From: Alistipes sp.
Lineage (GTDB): Bacteria > Bacteroidota > Bacteroidia > Bacteroidales > Rikenellaceae
Length of the DNA: 33,737 bases
Assembly (NCBI GenBank): GCA_017474235.1
Contig: JAFVIB010000036.1
Location: 1 to 33,737, forward strand
Direction of reading: 5' to 3'
This document shows, piece after piece, positions 25,348 to 33,526 of the stretch (within the stretch, counting starts at the first letter, position 1; each line of letters starts with the position of its first letter). A program made the translations under genes and the position numbers. Under the pieces are notes generated by a model. It searched no databases. It worked only from the letters and a program-made list of their open reading frames with translations, and had not been told where the DNA came from.

Positions 25348-26441
25348 AGCATTACGAGAACGAATATCTTGATACTCACCACGATAGCGCACTTGCCGTA
25401 ACTACAGGTGTTGAGGATCAGCCGACGGTCAATCCATACTTTGTCCGCAAGCGTAAGCGCAAGCTCACGACAGATGAGTATGTAGAGGGTATTCTGAATC
25501 GCAACATTACCATTCTCTCACAGGCTATTACCCTTATTGAGAGCAACAATCCTGACCACTACGCACAAGCACAGGAGATTATCGAGCGATGTCTGCCCTA
25601 TGCCGGCAACTCTGTCCGTATAGGTATTACAGGCGTTCCGGGTGCGGGTAAATCGACCTTTATCGAGGCTGTAGGTAATATGATTACCTCTATGCACCAC
25701 CGTCTTGCCGTTCTTGCCATTGACCCGAGTTCAGAGCGCAGTGGCGGCTCTATTTTGGGCGATAAGACCCGTATGGAGAGCATCTGCAACAACCCTGATG
25801 TCTTTGTGCGTCCTTCGCCTTCAGCCGGCTCGTTAGGTGGTGTTGCCCGCAAGACACGCGAGACCGTTGTGCTATGTGAGGCAGCCGGTTTTGATGTGAT
25901 TTTTATCGAGACAGTAGGTGTAGGTCAGTCCGAGACGGCTGTACACTCTATGGTCGATATGTTTATGATGCTTCAGATTTCGGGCGCGGGCGATGAACTG
26001 CAAGGTATCAAGCGCGGAATTATGGAGATGGCAGATATTATGGTCATCACAAAGGCTGATGGCGAGAATATCCACAAGGCAAATCTTGCTAAAGTGCAGT
26101 ATCAGAATGCGTTGCACCTCTTCCCTGTTCCGGAGTCGGGTTGGAGCGCAAAGGTATTTACCTGCTCATCTGTCGAGAAGACAGGTCTTGAAGAGGTTTG
26201 GAGTGGCGTGGAGGACTACTTGGAGCATATCAAGCGTAACGGTTACTTTGAGTCACACCGCAACGAGCAGAACAAATATTGGATGTACGAGAGCATCAAC
26301 GAGGCTCTCAAGAGCAGTTTCTACCTCAATCCGGAGATTGAGAGCCGCATAGCCAATGTTGAGCAGCGAGTACTCGATGCACGCCTCAGCTCATTTATCG
26401 CGGCAAAGGAGCTTCTCGACATATACTTTAACAACAAGTAG
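25329..26441 (+). CDS. meaB: Methylmalonyl-CoA mutase-associated GTPase MeaB
   Basis: The 370-residue cytoplasmic protein is a G3E-family GTPase that protects and reloads the B12-dependent methylmalonyl-CoA mutase. The P-loop GVPGAGKST is at 102-110, switch region AIDPSSERSGGSILGDKTRM near 135-154, Walker B FIETVGVGQSE near 195-205, and the base-specificity motif ITKADG near 240. About 45 residues precede the usual start of the family. It overlaps the preceding gene by 19 bases, so translation is probably coupled. Placement divergent from mce-mmdA joins it to propionate formation. The mutase genes are not in the window. Confidence 0.93.
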   Translation: MDFTKIEHYENEYLDTHHDSALAVTTGVEDQPTVNPYFVRKRKRKLTTDEYVEGILNRNITILSQAITLIESNNPDHYAQAQEIIERCLPYAGNSVRIGITGVPGAGKSTFIEAVGNMITSMHHRLAVLAIDPSSERSGGSILGDKTRMESICNNPDVFVRPSPSAGSLGGVARKTRETVVLCEAAGFDVIFIETVGVGQSETAVHSMVDMFMMLQISGAGDELQGIKRGIMEMADIMVITKADGENIHKANLAKVQYQNALHLFPVPESGWSAKVFTCSSVEKTGLEEVWSGVEDYLEHIKRNGYFESHRNEQNKYWMYESINEALKSSFYLNPEIESRIANVEQRVLDARLSSFIAAKELLDIYFNNK

Positions 26442-26443
26442 TT

Positions 26444-27142
26444 ATGAAGGTCGTAGTCTTTACCGGTGCGGGCGTGAGTGCAGATAGCGGTATTCCAACC
26501 TATCGCAGTAGCGATGGGCTGTGGGCAAATTACAAAATCGAGGATGTCTGCACACCCGAGGCTTTGGCACGCGACAGAGCAACGGTTATAAACTTCTACA
26601 ATATGCGTCGCCGAGAGATGGCGGGCAAACTGCCAAATGCAGGTCATAAAGCTATTGCCGAGTTGGAGCAATACTTTGATGTAGAGGTTATTACACAGAA
26701 TATAGACAATCTTCACGAAGCAGCAGGCTCGACAAAGATTATCCATCTTCACGGCGAGCTGACAAAGCTCCGAGAGGATAGTGGCGAGAGATATATCACC
26801 GATATAGGTCTGCGCGACCAGCGACTTGATGAGACCGCTCCTAACGGGGAGTTACTACGCCCTCATATCGTCTTTTTCGGAGAGGCTGTGCCAATGTTCG
26901 ACAAGGCACGGGAACTTGTCAAAGAGGCTGATATATTGGTTGTTGTGGGTACATCTTTGGCTGTATATCCTGCCGCATCGCTGGTCGGCTGGGTCAGGGA
27001 CAACAATGTACCTATCTATGTTGTAGATCCATCTGTACCAAAAATTCCATACCTGCGTAACCCTATCCACCACATCAAGGAGCGCGCAGCAGTGGGCGTG
27101 CCACAGTTAAAAGAGGAGTTAATTAAAAAGTATAAGGGATAA
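26444..27142 (+). CDS. cobB: NAD-dependent deacylase, Sir2 family
   Basis: The 232-residue protein removes acyl groups from lysine using NAD+. The NAD site GAGVSADSGIPTYRSSDGLW is at about 8-27, TQNIDNLHE at 84-92, with the catalytic His in HLHGE (H103). Y52 and R55 (FYNMRRRE) match the Tyr/Arg pair of class III sirtuins that accept succinyl and malonyl groups. The usual zinc-binding cysteines between HGE and LRPHIVFFGE are all absent. It starts two bases after the meaB stop. A role in deacylating proteins modified by succinyl- or methylmalonyl-CoA would fit the neighbours but is not shown. Confidence 0.92.
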   Translation: MKVVVFTGAGVSADSGIPTYRSSDGLWANYKIEDVCTPEALARDRATVINFYNMRRREMAGKLPNAGHKAIAELEQYFDVEVITQNIDNLHEAAGSTKIIHLHGELTKLREDSGERYITDIGLRDQRLDETAPNGELLRPHIVFFGEAVPMFDKARELVKEADILVVVGTSLAVYPAASLVGWVRDNNVPIYVVDPSVPKIPYLRNPIHHIKERAAVGVPQLKEELIKKYKG

Positions 27143-27157
27143 AATCAAGAATAAACT

Positions 27158-27595
27158 ATGAAATACGCATTAATTTCGACAGAGAAGGGCGATATGAAGG
27201 CGGAGCTCTATGAGAAGGAGACCCCTATTACTGTTGCCAACTTTATAAAACTCGCGCAGTCGCGCTTTTATGACGGTCTGACTTTCCACCGTGTAATTCC
27301 TGATTTTGTCATTCAGGGCGGTTGCCCTATCGGCAATGGCGCAGGCGGTCCGGGCTGGACAATCAAGTGCGAGACAGATGCTGAGCGTCAGTTCCACGAG
27401 CGCGGTGTCCTCTCTATGGCACATCGTGGTAAGGATACGGGCGGCTCACAGTTCTTTATCTGCCACAACCGCAGCAATACGATGCATCTTGACGGCGTAC
27501 ACACCTGCTTCGGCAAGGTTATCGAGGGTGTAGATGTGATTGACGACATTCGCCCGGGCGATTTGATACTATCTATCGAGATTGTCGAGGAGTAA
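27158..27595 (+). CDS. Cyclophilin-type peptidyl-prolyl cis-trans isomerase
   Basis: The 145-residue protein has no signal peptide and should be cytoplasmic. The cyclophilin core is intact: [13 protein letters not shown] near 46-58, [27 protein letters not shown] near 86-100, and [20 protein letters not shown]. The active-site Arg (FHRV), Gln (QFF) and Phe are present. The usual Trp of the drug-binding site is replaced by a His in the LDGVH stretch. It lies 15 bases after the sirtuin gene and is the last gene of the unit, followed by a terminator. Confidence 0.93.
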   Translation: MKYALISTEKGDMKAELYEKETPITVANFIKLAQSRFYDGLTFHRVIPDFVIQGGCPIGNGAGGPGWTIKCETDAERQFHERGVLSMAHRGKDTGGSQFFICHNRSNTMHLDGVHTCFGKVIEGVDVIDDIRPGDLILSIEIVEE

Positions 27596-27604
27596 ACAAA
27601 GAAA

Positions 27605-27637
27605 GAGGCTGTCCAACAATTTTGTTGCGACAGCCTC
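27605..27637. terminator. Bidirectional terminator
   Basis: GAGGCTGTC (27605-27613) and GACAGCCTC (27629-27637) form a perfect 9-bp stem, extended by CAACAA / TTGTTG. It lies between the converging cyclophilin and gadB genes. Confidence 0.8.
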
Positions 27638-27657
27638 GTCTTTTAGATGTTGTATAT

Positions 27658-29037
27658 CTAATGCGTAAATACCTTACCAAATTGTTTCTCTCTCTTCTCA
27701 TAGGCAAGGCGAGAGGTAGTTGGATATTTAAGTTTATCAAACTCTTTGACAGCATTCTCTATATCTCCCAAGAGCATATCTGCCATATCGCGGGTCATAC
27801 CCTGACGCACAACAACTCGCATAACTACCATATCTTCGATAGCCTTCGGCATTGTATATGCCGGAACCATCCAGCCACTCTGTTGCAGAGCTGCCTGAAG
27901 GTCATAGAGTGTCCACTTTGCCGTCTTGTCGTACTCAGGATTCATATACCATATAAAGAGTGGATTATCGACCTGCTTTGAGTAGTTGGCAAAGCACTCC
28001 ATCTTACCAATCTTCTCGTGGCAGTATCGTGCAATCTCCATAGAGGCACTCTGCACCTCTTTATAGCCCTCAAATCCATAGCGGATAAAGTTGTAGTACT
28101 GACCCAAAATCTGCGCAGCAGGACGGGAGAAGTTGAGTCCCACCTGCGTAATATTCGCACCCAAATAATTTACGCTAAATGCCATCTGGTCAGGCAGATA
28201 CTTCTTATCTTTCCACACTACCCAGCCCAAGCCCGGATAGACCAATCCGTACTTATGACCCGAGGTCGATATAGACCATACCCACTTAAGGCGGAAATCC
28301 CACTTCTCCTCCGGCTTGATAAATGGCAGTATAAATCCACCCGATGCCGCATCGACATGTATCGGAATATCGTAGCCTGTCTTTGCATTGAACTTATCAA
28401 GCTCTCTATCCAACGCCTCAATATCGTCGTTCAGACCTGTCCAAGTGACACCCGCAATCGGCACGATACAAATTGTATTCTCATCGCACATCTTTATCGC
28501 CTCCTCGGGACATAGTGTCGGCTTATCGAGCGAAATAGGCACAACTCGCATCTCCACATCCCACAGCTGGCAGAACTTCTCCCATACTACCTGAAAAGCG
28601 GTACTCATAACAAGGTTAGGCTTATCGCAACTCTTGCCCTCCTTCTTACGCTTATCTTTCCATCTCAGCAGAGCAGCCACACCGCCGAGCATACACGCCT
28701 CCGAAGAGCCGATACCCACAGCACCCGCCTTCCACTCCGCCTTCTCCGGACTATTCCAAAGATTTGCGACAATATTTATACAGCGACCACACATCACCGC
28801 CACGCGAGGATACTCCGTCTGGTCGATATAGTTTACATTTACAGCCTCGTTCATCAACTTTGTGGCATAGTCATCCATATAGGTTGTCACAAATGTTGCA
28901 AGATTTAGTCGCGGCTGTGTCTGCGGATAGGTTTCATCCTTTACAGTCTGATAGGCAATCTCCGGTTCAGTACCCTTCTCGGGCAGTTTGTCCACCGGCG
29001 CACAATATAGTGCCGGATTTTTTGTTTTACTGTTCAT
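27658..29037 (-). CDS. gadB: Glutamate decarboxylase
   Basis: The 459-residue PLP enzyme converts glutamate to GABA and CO2, consuming a proton. Group II decarboxylase motifs are present: IGSSEACMLGG near 107-117 (substrate/PLP), PIHVDAASGGFILPF near 225-239, and STSGHKYGLVYPG near 255-267 with the Schiff-base lysine in HKYG. The C-terminus FGKVFTH keeps the His seen in pH-gated GadB tails. A GadC antiporter is not adjacent in the window. It is a single gene with its own terminator; no clean promoter is visible. Confidence 0.95.
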   Translation of the reverse strand: MNSKTKNPALYCAPVDKLPEKGTEPEIAYQTVKDETYPQTQPRLNLATFVTTYMDDYATKLMNEAVNVNYIDQTEYPRVAVMCGRCINIVANLWNSPEKAEWKAGAVGIGSSEACMLGGVAALLRWKDKRKKEGKSCDKPNLVMSTAFQVVWEKFCQLWDVEMRVVPISLDKPTLCPEEAIKMCDENTICIVPIAGVTWTGLNDDIEALDRELDKFNAKTGYDIPIHVDAASGGFILPFIKPEEKWDFRLKWVWSISTSGHKYGLVYPGLGWVVWKDKKYLPDQMAFSVNYLGANITQVGLNFSRPAAQILGQYYNFIRYGFEGYKEVQSASMEIARYCHEKIGKMECFANYSKQVDNPLFIWYMNPEYDKTAKWTLYDLQAALQQSGWMVPAYTMPKAIEDMVVMRVVVRQGMTRDMADMLLGDIENAVKEFDKLKYPTTSRLAYEKREKQFGKVFTH

Positions 29038-29090
29038 AGCTCATAATTTTATGGATTGTGCCAAAACAAGTTCATAAATCGCGCCATATT

Positions 29091-29122
29091 TTTGGTATTT
29101 CAGAAAAAATTATATAACTTTG
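29091..29122 (+). promoter_or_regulatory. Promoter of the gene at 29152
   Basis: TTTG (29091-29094), a 20-base spacer and TAACTTTG (29115-29122) match the Bacteroidota consensus completely, 29 bases before the ATG. Confidence 0.75.
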
Positions 29123-29151
29123 TGTTACAAACCAATTAAACCGTGAATATT

Positions 29152-29763
29152 ATGAAGAAGTTTTTAATACTGATTTTGGCTGTAACTCTCGGTATATCAG
29201 CTACTGATGCACAGCAACTCTCAAAGCGCGAGATTAAGGCTCAGAAGAAGGCTCTGCAGCAGGAGATTGCAGGTTATCAGGCTCAGGGTTGGACTGTAGC
29301 TCCAGGTAACCTCTCTATGGCTGAGCAGATTACACGCTCAAAGTCGTTCATTACTGCTATGGACGAGAATAACGAGGCTAAGTATGTCATCGCAGAGGCA
29401 ACCACAACTGCCGAGACTCACAAGGCTGCCATGCAGTCGGCGCAGAGTGCAGTAAAGTTGGCTGCAGCAAATACTATTCACGGCGAGATTATGTCGCTGA
29501 CCGAGACAAGCCTTGCAAATAGCGAGGAGGCTGCTCTCCAAGCAGTATCTGTGGATGAGTTTGTTACCGCAGCTAAGGAGTTGGTTGCTGCATCTCTCCC
29601 TCGTGGCATACTGCTTATATCTATGTATCGTGAGGTTGGCAACAATGTTCAGTTGCGCCTTATGTATGCTTACGATTATGCTAAGGTTCTCGACTCTGCA
29701 AAGGCAGCTACTCGTCAGACCTTGCAGGATAAGATTGATAAACTCCACAATAAGCTTAACTAA
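29152..29763 (+). CDS. Secreted helical protein of unknown function
   Basis: I use the ATG at 29152 (203 residues) because a GTG three codons earlier lacks support. The signal peptide is MKKFLILILAVTLGISATDA, followed by QQLSKREIKAQKKALQQEI, a charged helix. The rest is rich in Ala and helical, with a repeated-looking AEATTTAETHKAAMQSAQSA section and a conserved LISMYREVGNNVQLRLMYAY near residues 160-180, which resembles strands of small lipoproteins of the LPP20 type. No lipobox is present. It has its own promoter and terminator and so is a single-gene unit. I cannot name the family with confidence. Confidence 0.6.
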   Translation: MKKFLILILAVTLGISATDAQQLSKREIKAQKKALQQEIAGYQAQGWTVAPGNLSMAEQITRSKSFITAMDENNEAKYVIAEATTTAETHKAAMQSAQSAVKLAAANTIHGEIMSLTETSLANSEEAALQAVSVDEFVTAAKELVAASLPRGILLISMYREVGNNVQLRLMYAYDYAKVLDSAKAATRQTLQDKIDKLHNKLN

Positions 29764-29781
29764 TAAGACAACACCATATCT

Positions 29782-29820
29782 ACCGCTGGTTACACCACAA
29801 GGTGTGGTCAGCGGTTTTTT
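29782..29820 (+). terminator. Rho-independent terminator
   Basis: ACCGCTGGTTACACC (29782-29796) and GGTGTGGTCAGCGGT (29801-29815) form a 15-position stem with one mismatch, followed by a T tract. It closes the gene at 29152. Confidence 0.85.
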
Positions 29821-29844
29821 ATTAACCCTACTAATTTACGACCT

Positions 29845-31329
29845 ATGAAAAGAGCTATACTCTCTCTTGTGGCTATACTCATCGCTCTTCCGCTCTATGC
29901 ACAGAATAGCAAGGAGTCCTTCTTTGAGCGTGCACAGCGTGAATTTAACGAGTTTAAGAAGAAGAGTAACGAAGAGTTCGACTCCTTCCGCAAGAAGGCA
30001 AATGATGACTATGCAGAGTTTCTCAAGAATGCATGGCGTGAATTTGGTGTTGAGGAGCCTGTTGCTCCGCCAAAGATTGACCCACCCGTGCAGCCGGTAG
30101 CACCTCCTGCGCCTCCGCGTCAGGCAGATAAGCCTGTCAGCCCGCGTCCATTGGTGTTTAAGGATGTCAAGCCTATGGATGCCCCTAAGGTGACCCCTGT
30201 GCCGAAGCTCGAAATTCCGGAGGTAACGCCGGAGGAGGAGCCATTTATGCTCCCTATGCCTGTGAACTTCTTCGGTGCAACCTGTACAGTGCGTCTTAAG
30301 CCGGGAGCGGGAGAGGTTAAGCTGACAAGTGTCAGCAATGAGACAATTTCAAACGCTTGGAAAGAGCTCTCTGATGGTCGCTTCGACATTATGTTCGCTG
30401 ACTGTATTGCAGCCCGCGAGTCGCTTAAACTCTGCGATTGGGGCTATTTCCAGCTCGCAAAGCGTGTTGCCGAGGAGTTCTGCGAGGCTAAGAATAGCAA
30501 TAATTCAAAGATTCTTCAGGCTTTTCTGATGACTCAAGCCGGATATAAAATCCGTATGGCTCGAGAGGGCAACAAACTATATCTGCTCTTCCCATCACAG
30601 GCTCAAATCTCGGGTAAACCTTTCTTGCGTTTGGACAATACCAACTTCTACATCCTTGATGAAGATGGTTTTACAGCAAAGCGCATCTCTGTTTGCGATG
30701 CAGCATTCCCGGGTGAGCAGGGTTTCTCATTCGATATTCCTATGTTGCCGGAGTTGCCGTATGTACCGAGTGTAGAGCGATTCCATAAATCGACACGATA
30801 CCCTGATGCAAATATCGCCTTCGCTCCAAATAAAAACCTGATTAACTTCTTCAACACCTTCCCGCAGGTTTCTTGGGAGATTTTTGCTCACGGCTCACTG
30901 AGTCAGCACACCAAAGATACTATCTATCCGCGTCTGCGCAAGGCTATTGAGGGCAAGGGCGAGGCTTCTGCAGCAAACATATTGATAAACTTTATCCAAA
31001 CAGGATTTAAGTATAAGGTCGATCAGGAGCAGTTCGGCTATGAGCGTTCTCTGTTTGGCGACGAGACACTCTTCTACGAGTTCTGCGACTGCGAAGATAG
31101 AGCCATTCTCTACTCTATCCTTGTCCGCGACCTGCTTGGTCTGAAGGTTGCGCTTATACACTACCCGGGTCACTTGGCTACTGCCGTATGTTTTAAGGAT
31201 GTCTATGGCGACTACCTTGAGGTCGATGGCGAGAAGTACACCATCTGCGACCCTACCTTTATCAATGCCAGCATCGGTCTTACAATGACCGGTATGAAGA
31301 ACGAGGAGGCGCAAGTTATTCTGCTGTAA
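29845..31329 (+). CDS. Secreted transglutaminase-like cysteine protein
   Basis: The 494-residue protein has a signal peptide (MKRAILSLVAILIALPLYA). Residues 21-70 are a charged coiled coil (FNEFKKKSNEEFDSFRKK), then a proline-rich linker at about 70-130 (PPVQPVAPPAPP). A long central region without a recognised motif follows. The C-terminal part has a transglutaminase/papain-like triad: C416 in CDCEDRAILY, H443 in YPGHLATAV and D469 in TICDPTF. Such domains act as cysteine proteases or transglutaminases at the cell envelope. The combination suggests an envelope enzyme spaced from a membrane or wall partner. dinB starts 24 bases downstream. Confidence 0.7.
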   Translation: MKRAILSLVAILIALPLYAQNSKESFFERAQREFNEFKKKSNEEFDSFRKKANDDYAEFLKNAWREFGVEEPVAPPKIDPPVQPVAPPAPPRQADKPVSPRPLVFKDVKPMDAPKVTPVPKLEIPEVTPEEEPFMLPMPVNFFGATCTVRLKPGAGEVKLTSVSNETISNAWKELSDGRFDIMFADCIAARESLKLCDWGYFQLAKRVAEEFCEAKNSNNSKILQAFLMTQAGYKIRMAREGNKLYLLFPSQAQISGKPFLRLDNTNFYILDEDGFTAKRISVCDAAFPGEQGFSFDIPMLPELPYVPSVERFHKSTRYPDANIAFAPNKNLINFFNTFPQVSWEIFAHGSLSQHTKDTIYPRLRKAIEGKGEASAANILINFIQTGFKYKVDQEQFGYERSLFGDETLFYEFCDCEDRAILYSILVRDLLGLKVALIHYPGHLATAVCFKDVYGDYLEVDGEKYTICDPTFINASIGLTMTGMKNEEAQVILL

Positions 31330-31353
31330 GCAGGTGATATAGATATCGTTTCG

Positions 31354-32406
31354 ATGAGAAAGATAATCCATATAGATATGGATGCCTTTTTTGCAGCCGT
31401 GGAGCAACGAGATAATCCGGAGCTTCGCGGCTGCCCTATTGCTGTGGGTCATAGCGGTCGAAGAGGCGTTGTATCTACGGCAAGCTACGAGGCGCGACCT
31501 TATGGAGTTCGCTCGGCACTACCATCAGTCGTGGCTCAGAGGCTATGTCCGCAGCTGATATTTGTAGAGCCACGATTTGACGCCTACAAAGCCGTTTCGG
31601 AGCAGATTAGAGCTATTTTTCATCAATATACCGACCTTGTAGAGCCGCTGTCGCTCGATGAGGCTTTTCTCGATGTATCGCACCACCCCTCTGCCACTAT
31701 TGTTGCACAACAGATTAAACAGCAGATTTTTGAAACTACCTCACTCACTGCATCGGCAGGCGTGTCGGTAAATAAGATGCTGGCGAAGATTGCTTCAGAC
31801 TACCAAAAGCCCAACGGGCTGTTTGTAATCCCGCCGGAACAGATAGACTCTTTTGTTGCACAACTTCCGATAGAGAAGTTTTTCGGTATTGGCGAGGTTA
31901 CGGCAGCAAAGATGCACCGACTCGGCATAAGAACGGGCGCAGACTTGCGTGAGTGGAGTCGCATATCACTTGTTCGCGAGTTTGGTAAAGCTGGAAACCT
32001 ATACTACGGCTATGCCCGAGGTGAGGATTTACGCGAAGTGACACCACACCGCGAGCGTAAATCGCTGGGTGCGGAGCTGACATTCTATGATGATATTTCC
32101 GATATGGATAGGCTGCATCAAGAGCTTGATGCTCTGCAAAAAGAGGTATGGACGAGAGTTAAGCGACACGACTTCTTGGGAAAGAGTGCCGTAGTGAAGA
32201 TAAAGTTTAGCGACTTTCAGCAGATTACCCGTTCAAAAACAATGCCGACAGCCTTTCAGTCCCTCGATGAACTTCAAACTGTCAGCAACGAAATTCTTGA
32301 TAGTGTAGAACTTGACGGGCGGAAAGTGCGCCTTCTTGGTCTTACCGTCGGCAATAGCAGCCGCCACTGCTCCGAGTGCGTGCAACTATGCTTTGACTTC
32401 GACTAA
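31354..32406 (+). CDS. dinB: DNA polymerase IV (Y family)
   Basis: The 350-residue enzyme is a translesion polymerase of the normal family length. Catalytic carboxylates are D8 in HIDMDAFFAAVE and D102/E103 in SLDEAFLD. The steric gate is in DAFFAAV. SYEARPYGVRSAL near 44-56 and the helix-hairpin-helix near FFGIGEVTAAKMH are also conserved. The C-terminal VQLCFDFD looks like a beta-clamp-binding motif (QLxxxF). It is close behind the transglutaminase-like gene and may share its transcript. The gene converges on the cold-shock gene with only 10 bases between stops. Confidence 0.95.
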   Translation: MRKIIHIDMDAFFAAVEQRDNPELRGCPIAVGHSGRRGVVSTASYEARPYGVRSALPSVVAQRLCPQLIFVEPRFDAYKAVSEQIRAIFHQYTDLVEPLSLDEAFLDVSHHPSATIVAQQIKQQIFETTSLTASAGVSVNKMLAKIASDYQKPNGLFVIPPEQIDSFVAQLPIEKFFGIGEVTAAKMHRLGIRTGADLREWSRISLVREFGKAGNLYYGYARGEDLREVTPHRERKSLGAELTFYDDISDMDRLHQELDALQKEVWTRVKRHDFLGKSAVVKIKFSDFQQITRSKTMPTAFQSLDELQTVSNEILDSVELDGRKVRLLGLTVGNSSRHCSECVQLCFDFD

Positions 32407-32416
32407 AAAGCCCCTG

Positions 32417-32620
32417 CTACTCTACCACTGTAACATTGATAGCCTGCTCTCCACGATCAACAGTCTCAATCTCAAACCGCACCTGCTGACCCTCCTTGAG
32501 CGACTTAAAGCCCTCCTTTACAATTCCTGAGAAGTGAACAAATACCTCCTTGCCATCCTCCTCGCAAATAAGAAAGCCAAAACCTTTCTTGCTATCAAAC
32601 CACTTTACTTTACCCTCCAT
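32417..32620 (-). CDS. Cold-shock domain protein
   Basis: From the ATG at 32620 the protein has 67 residues, the normal length of a CspA-like RNA chaperone. An in-frame upstream start would add 11 residues but overlaps the promoter. The RNA-binding motifs [16 protein letters not shown] and EVFVHFSGI (RNP1 and RNP2) are visible; the second retains the His-Phe pair. It has its own promoter and converges with dinB. Confidence 0.93.
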   Translation of the reverse strand: MEGKVKWFDSKKGFGFLICEEDGKEVFVHFSGIVKEGFKSLKEGQQVRFEIETVDRGEQAINVTVVE

Positions 32621-32992
32621 TTTATAGTGTGTGTTAGTTTTTAACAAGCGCAAAGATACGAAAAATTTCCTACCGATGTCCTAAAAAAGATATAAATTTA
32701 TCCAAAAAAATTTATTTTCTTGATTAAAGATATTGTAAACATCGACAACCAACGCTCATAACCCACTGTATATCAATAAGTAACATCATTACAGCACAGC
32801 ATAATTCCTATATTCCCCAACCTTAAAAAGATAAAATAGGGCTATAAAGCTCAAAAATAATCTTGCAACTGCTTAATTTATAGACAGAAAGGGGTTGCAG
32901 AGAGGATTGATTGAAAAAAAATTTTAAAAAATTTTACACAAAAGTTTGCAAGAATAAAAATTTTGCCTACCTTTGCACTCGCAATACAACAA
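32621..32992. other. Gene-free AT-rich stretch
   Basis: This gap holds the -7 box of the cold-shock gene (TATCTTTG on the minus strand, 32651-32658) and the tRNA promoter at 32945-32975. Between them I see no reading frame, hairpin or repeat of note. Confidence 0.5.
32945..32975 (+). promoter_or_regulatory. Promoter of tRNA-Pro
   Basis: TTTG (32945-32948), a 19-base spacer and TACCTTTG (32968-32975) match the Bacteroidota consensus. It lies 17 bases upstream of the tRNA. Confidence 0.75.
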
Positions 32993-33067
32993 CGGGGTGT
33001 AGCGCAGTCCGGTTAGCGCATCTGGTTTGGGACCAGAGGGTCCCAGGTTCGAATCCTGGTACCCCGA
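32993..33067 (+). tRNA. tRNA-Pro(TGG)
   Basis: The acceptor stem pairs CGGGGTG with TACCCCG. The D arm is GCGCAGTCCGGTTAGCGC. The anticodon stem is TCTGG/CCAGA with loop TTTGGGA, giving anticodon TGG. The T arm is CCAGG-TTCGAAT-CCTGG. Discriminator is A and no CCA is encoded. A terminator follows. Its 3' end is the site of the duplication at 33311. Confidence 0.95.
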
Positions 33068-33132
33068 CAAAGAGGAAGAAAAATTCTTCCTCTTTTTTTT
33101 GTAAATTATAGCAACTATAGTTGCTAATTTTG
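33048..33132 (+). repeat. Direct repeat, left copy (attL-like): tRNA 3' end plus terminator
   Basis: This 85-bp segment starts in the T loop of the tRNA, contains the terminator at 33071-33100 and the palindrome TAGCAACTATAGTTGCTA (33109-33126). It recurs at 33311-33395 with one difference (G at 33051, A at 33314). Direct repeats of tRNA 3' ends are the usual footprint of tyrosine-recombinase integration. Confidence 0.85.
33071..33100 (+). terminator. tRNA-Pro terminator
   Basis: AGAGGAAGAA and TTCTTCCTCT form a perfect 10-bp stem with a three-base loop, followed by a T tract. A second copy is at 33334-33363 within the right repeat. Confidence 0.85.
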
Positions 33133-33310
33133 CGCATACTGTTGCGCCTGTAAGCAAGCTTACTCGAACTGTATGCACAAAATCGGAGCTGCGCTCTATA
33201 ATTTACTTCTTCGCGGTATCACGATTCGGTTAAGGCAGGTTATCTCGGGTGTGAATTTCCGCACCAAACTGCGTTTGACTACGGCACACCCTCGATGATG
33301 GCTAAAGCCA

Positions 33311-33395
33311 TTCAAATCCTGGTACCCCGACAAAGAGGAAGAAAAATTCTTCCTCTTTTTTTTGTAAATTATAGCAACTATAGTTGCTAATTTTG
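33311..33395 (+). repeat. Direct repeat, right copy (attR-like)
   Basis: Offset by 263 bp from the left copy, with 84 of 85 bases equal. It begins with TTCAAATCCTGGTACCCCGA, the 3' end of tRNA-Pro. The 178 bp between the copies (33133-33310) hold inverted repeats (GGGTGTG/CACACCC; ATGGCT/AGCCAT; GTAAGC/GCTTAC) but no gene that I can support. The enclosed segment looks like a decayed integrated element. Confidence 0.8.
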
Positions 33396-33405
33396 GCTTA
33401 TTCTG

Positions 33406-33422
33406 TACCCCCTCAGGGGGTA
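33406..33422. terminator. Hairpin downstream of the methyltransferase-like gene
   Basis: TACCCCC and GGGGGTA form a 7-bp stem with the loop TCA. It lies about 105 bases beyond the stop of the minus-strand gene at 33527 and could end that transcript. Confidence 0.4.
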
Positions 33423-33526
33423 TAATGTATTTGGTTTTATGCGTCTGTAACGCCTATTTCGCAACATTAGGTTCCGTATAGGTTCAACACTTTTGTCGCA
33501 TTTTGTCGCAATGGGCGGATAGGTAC

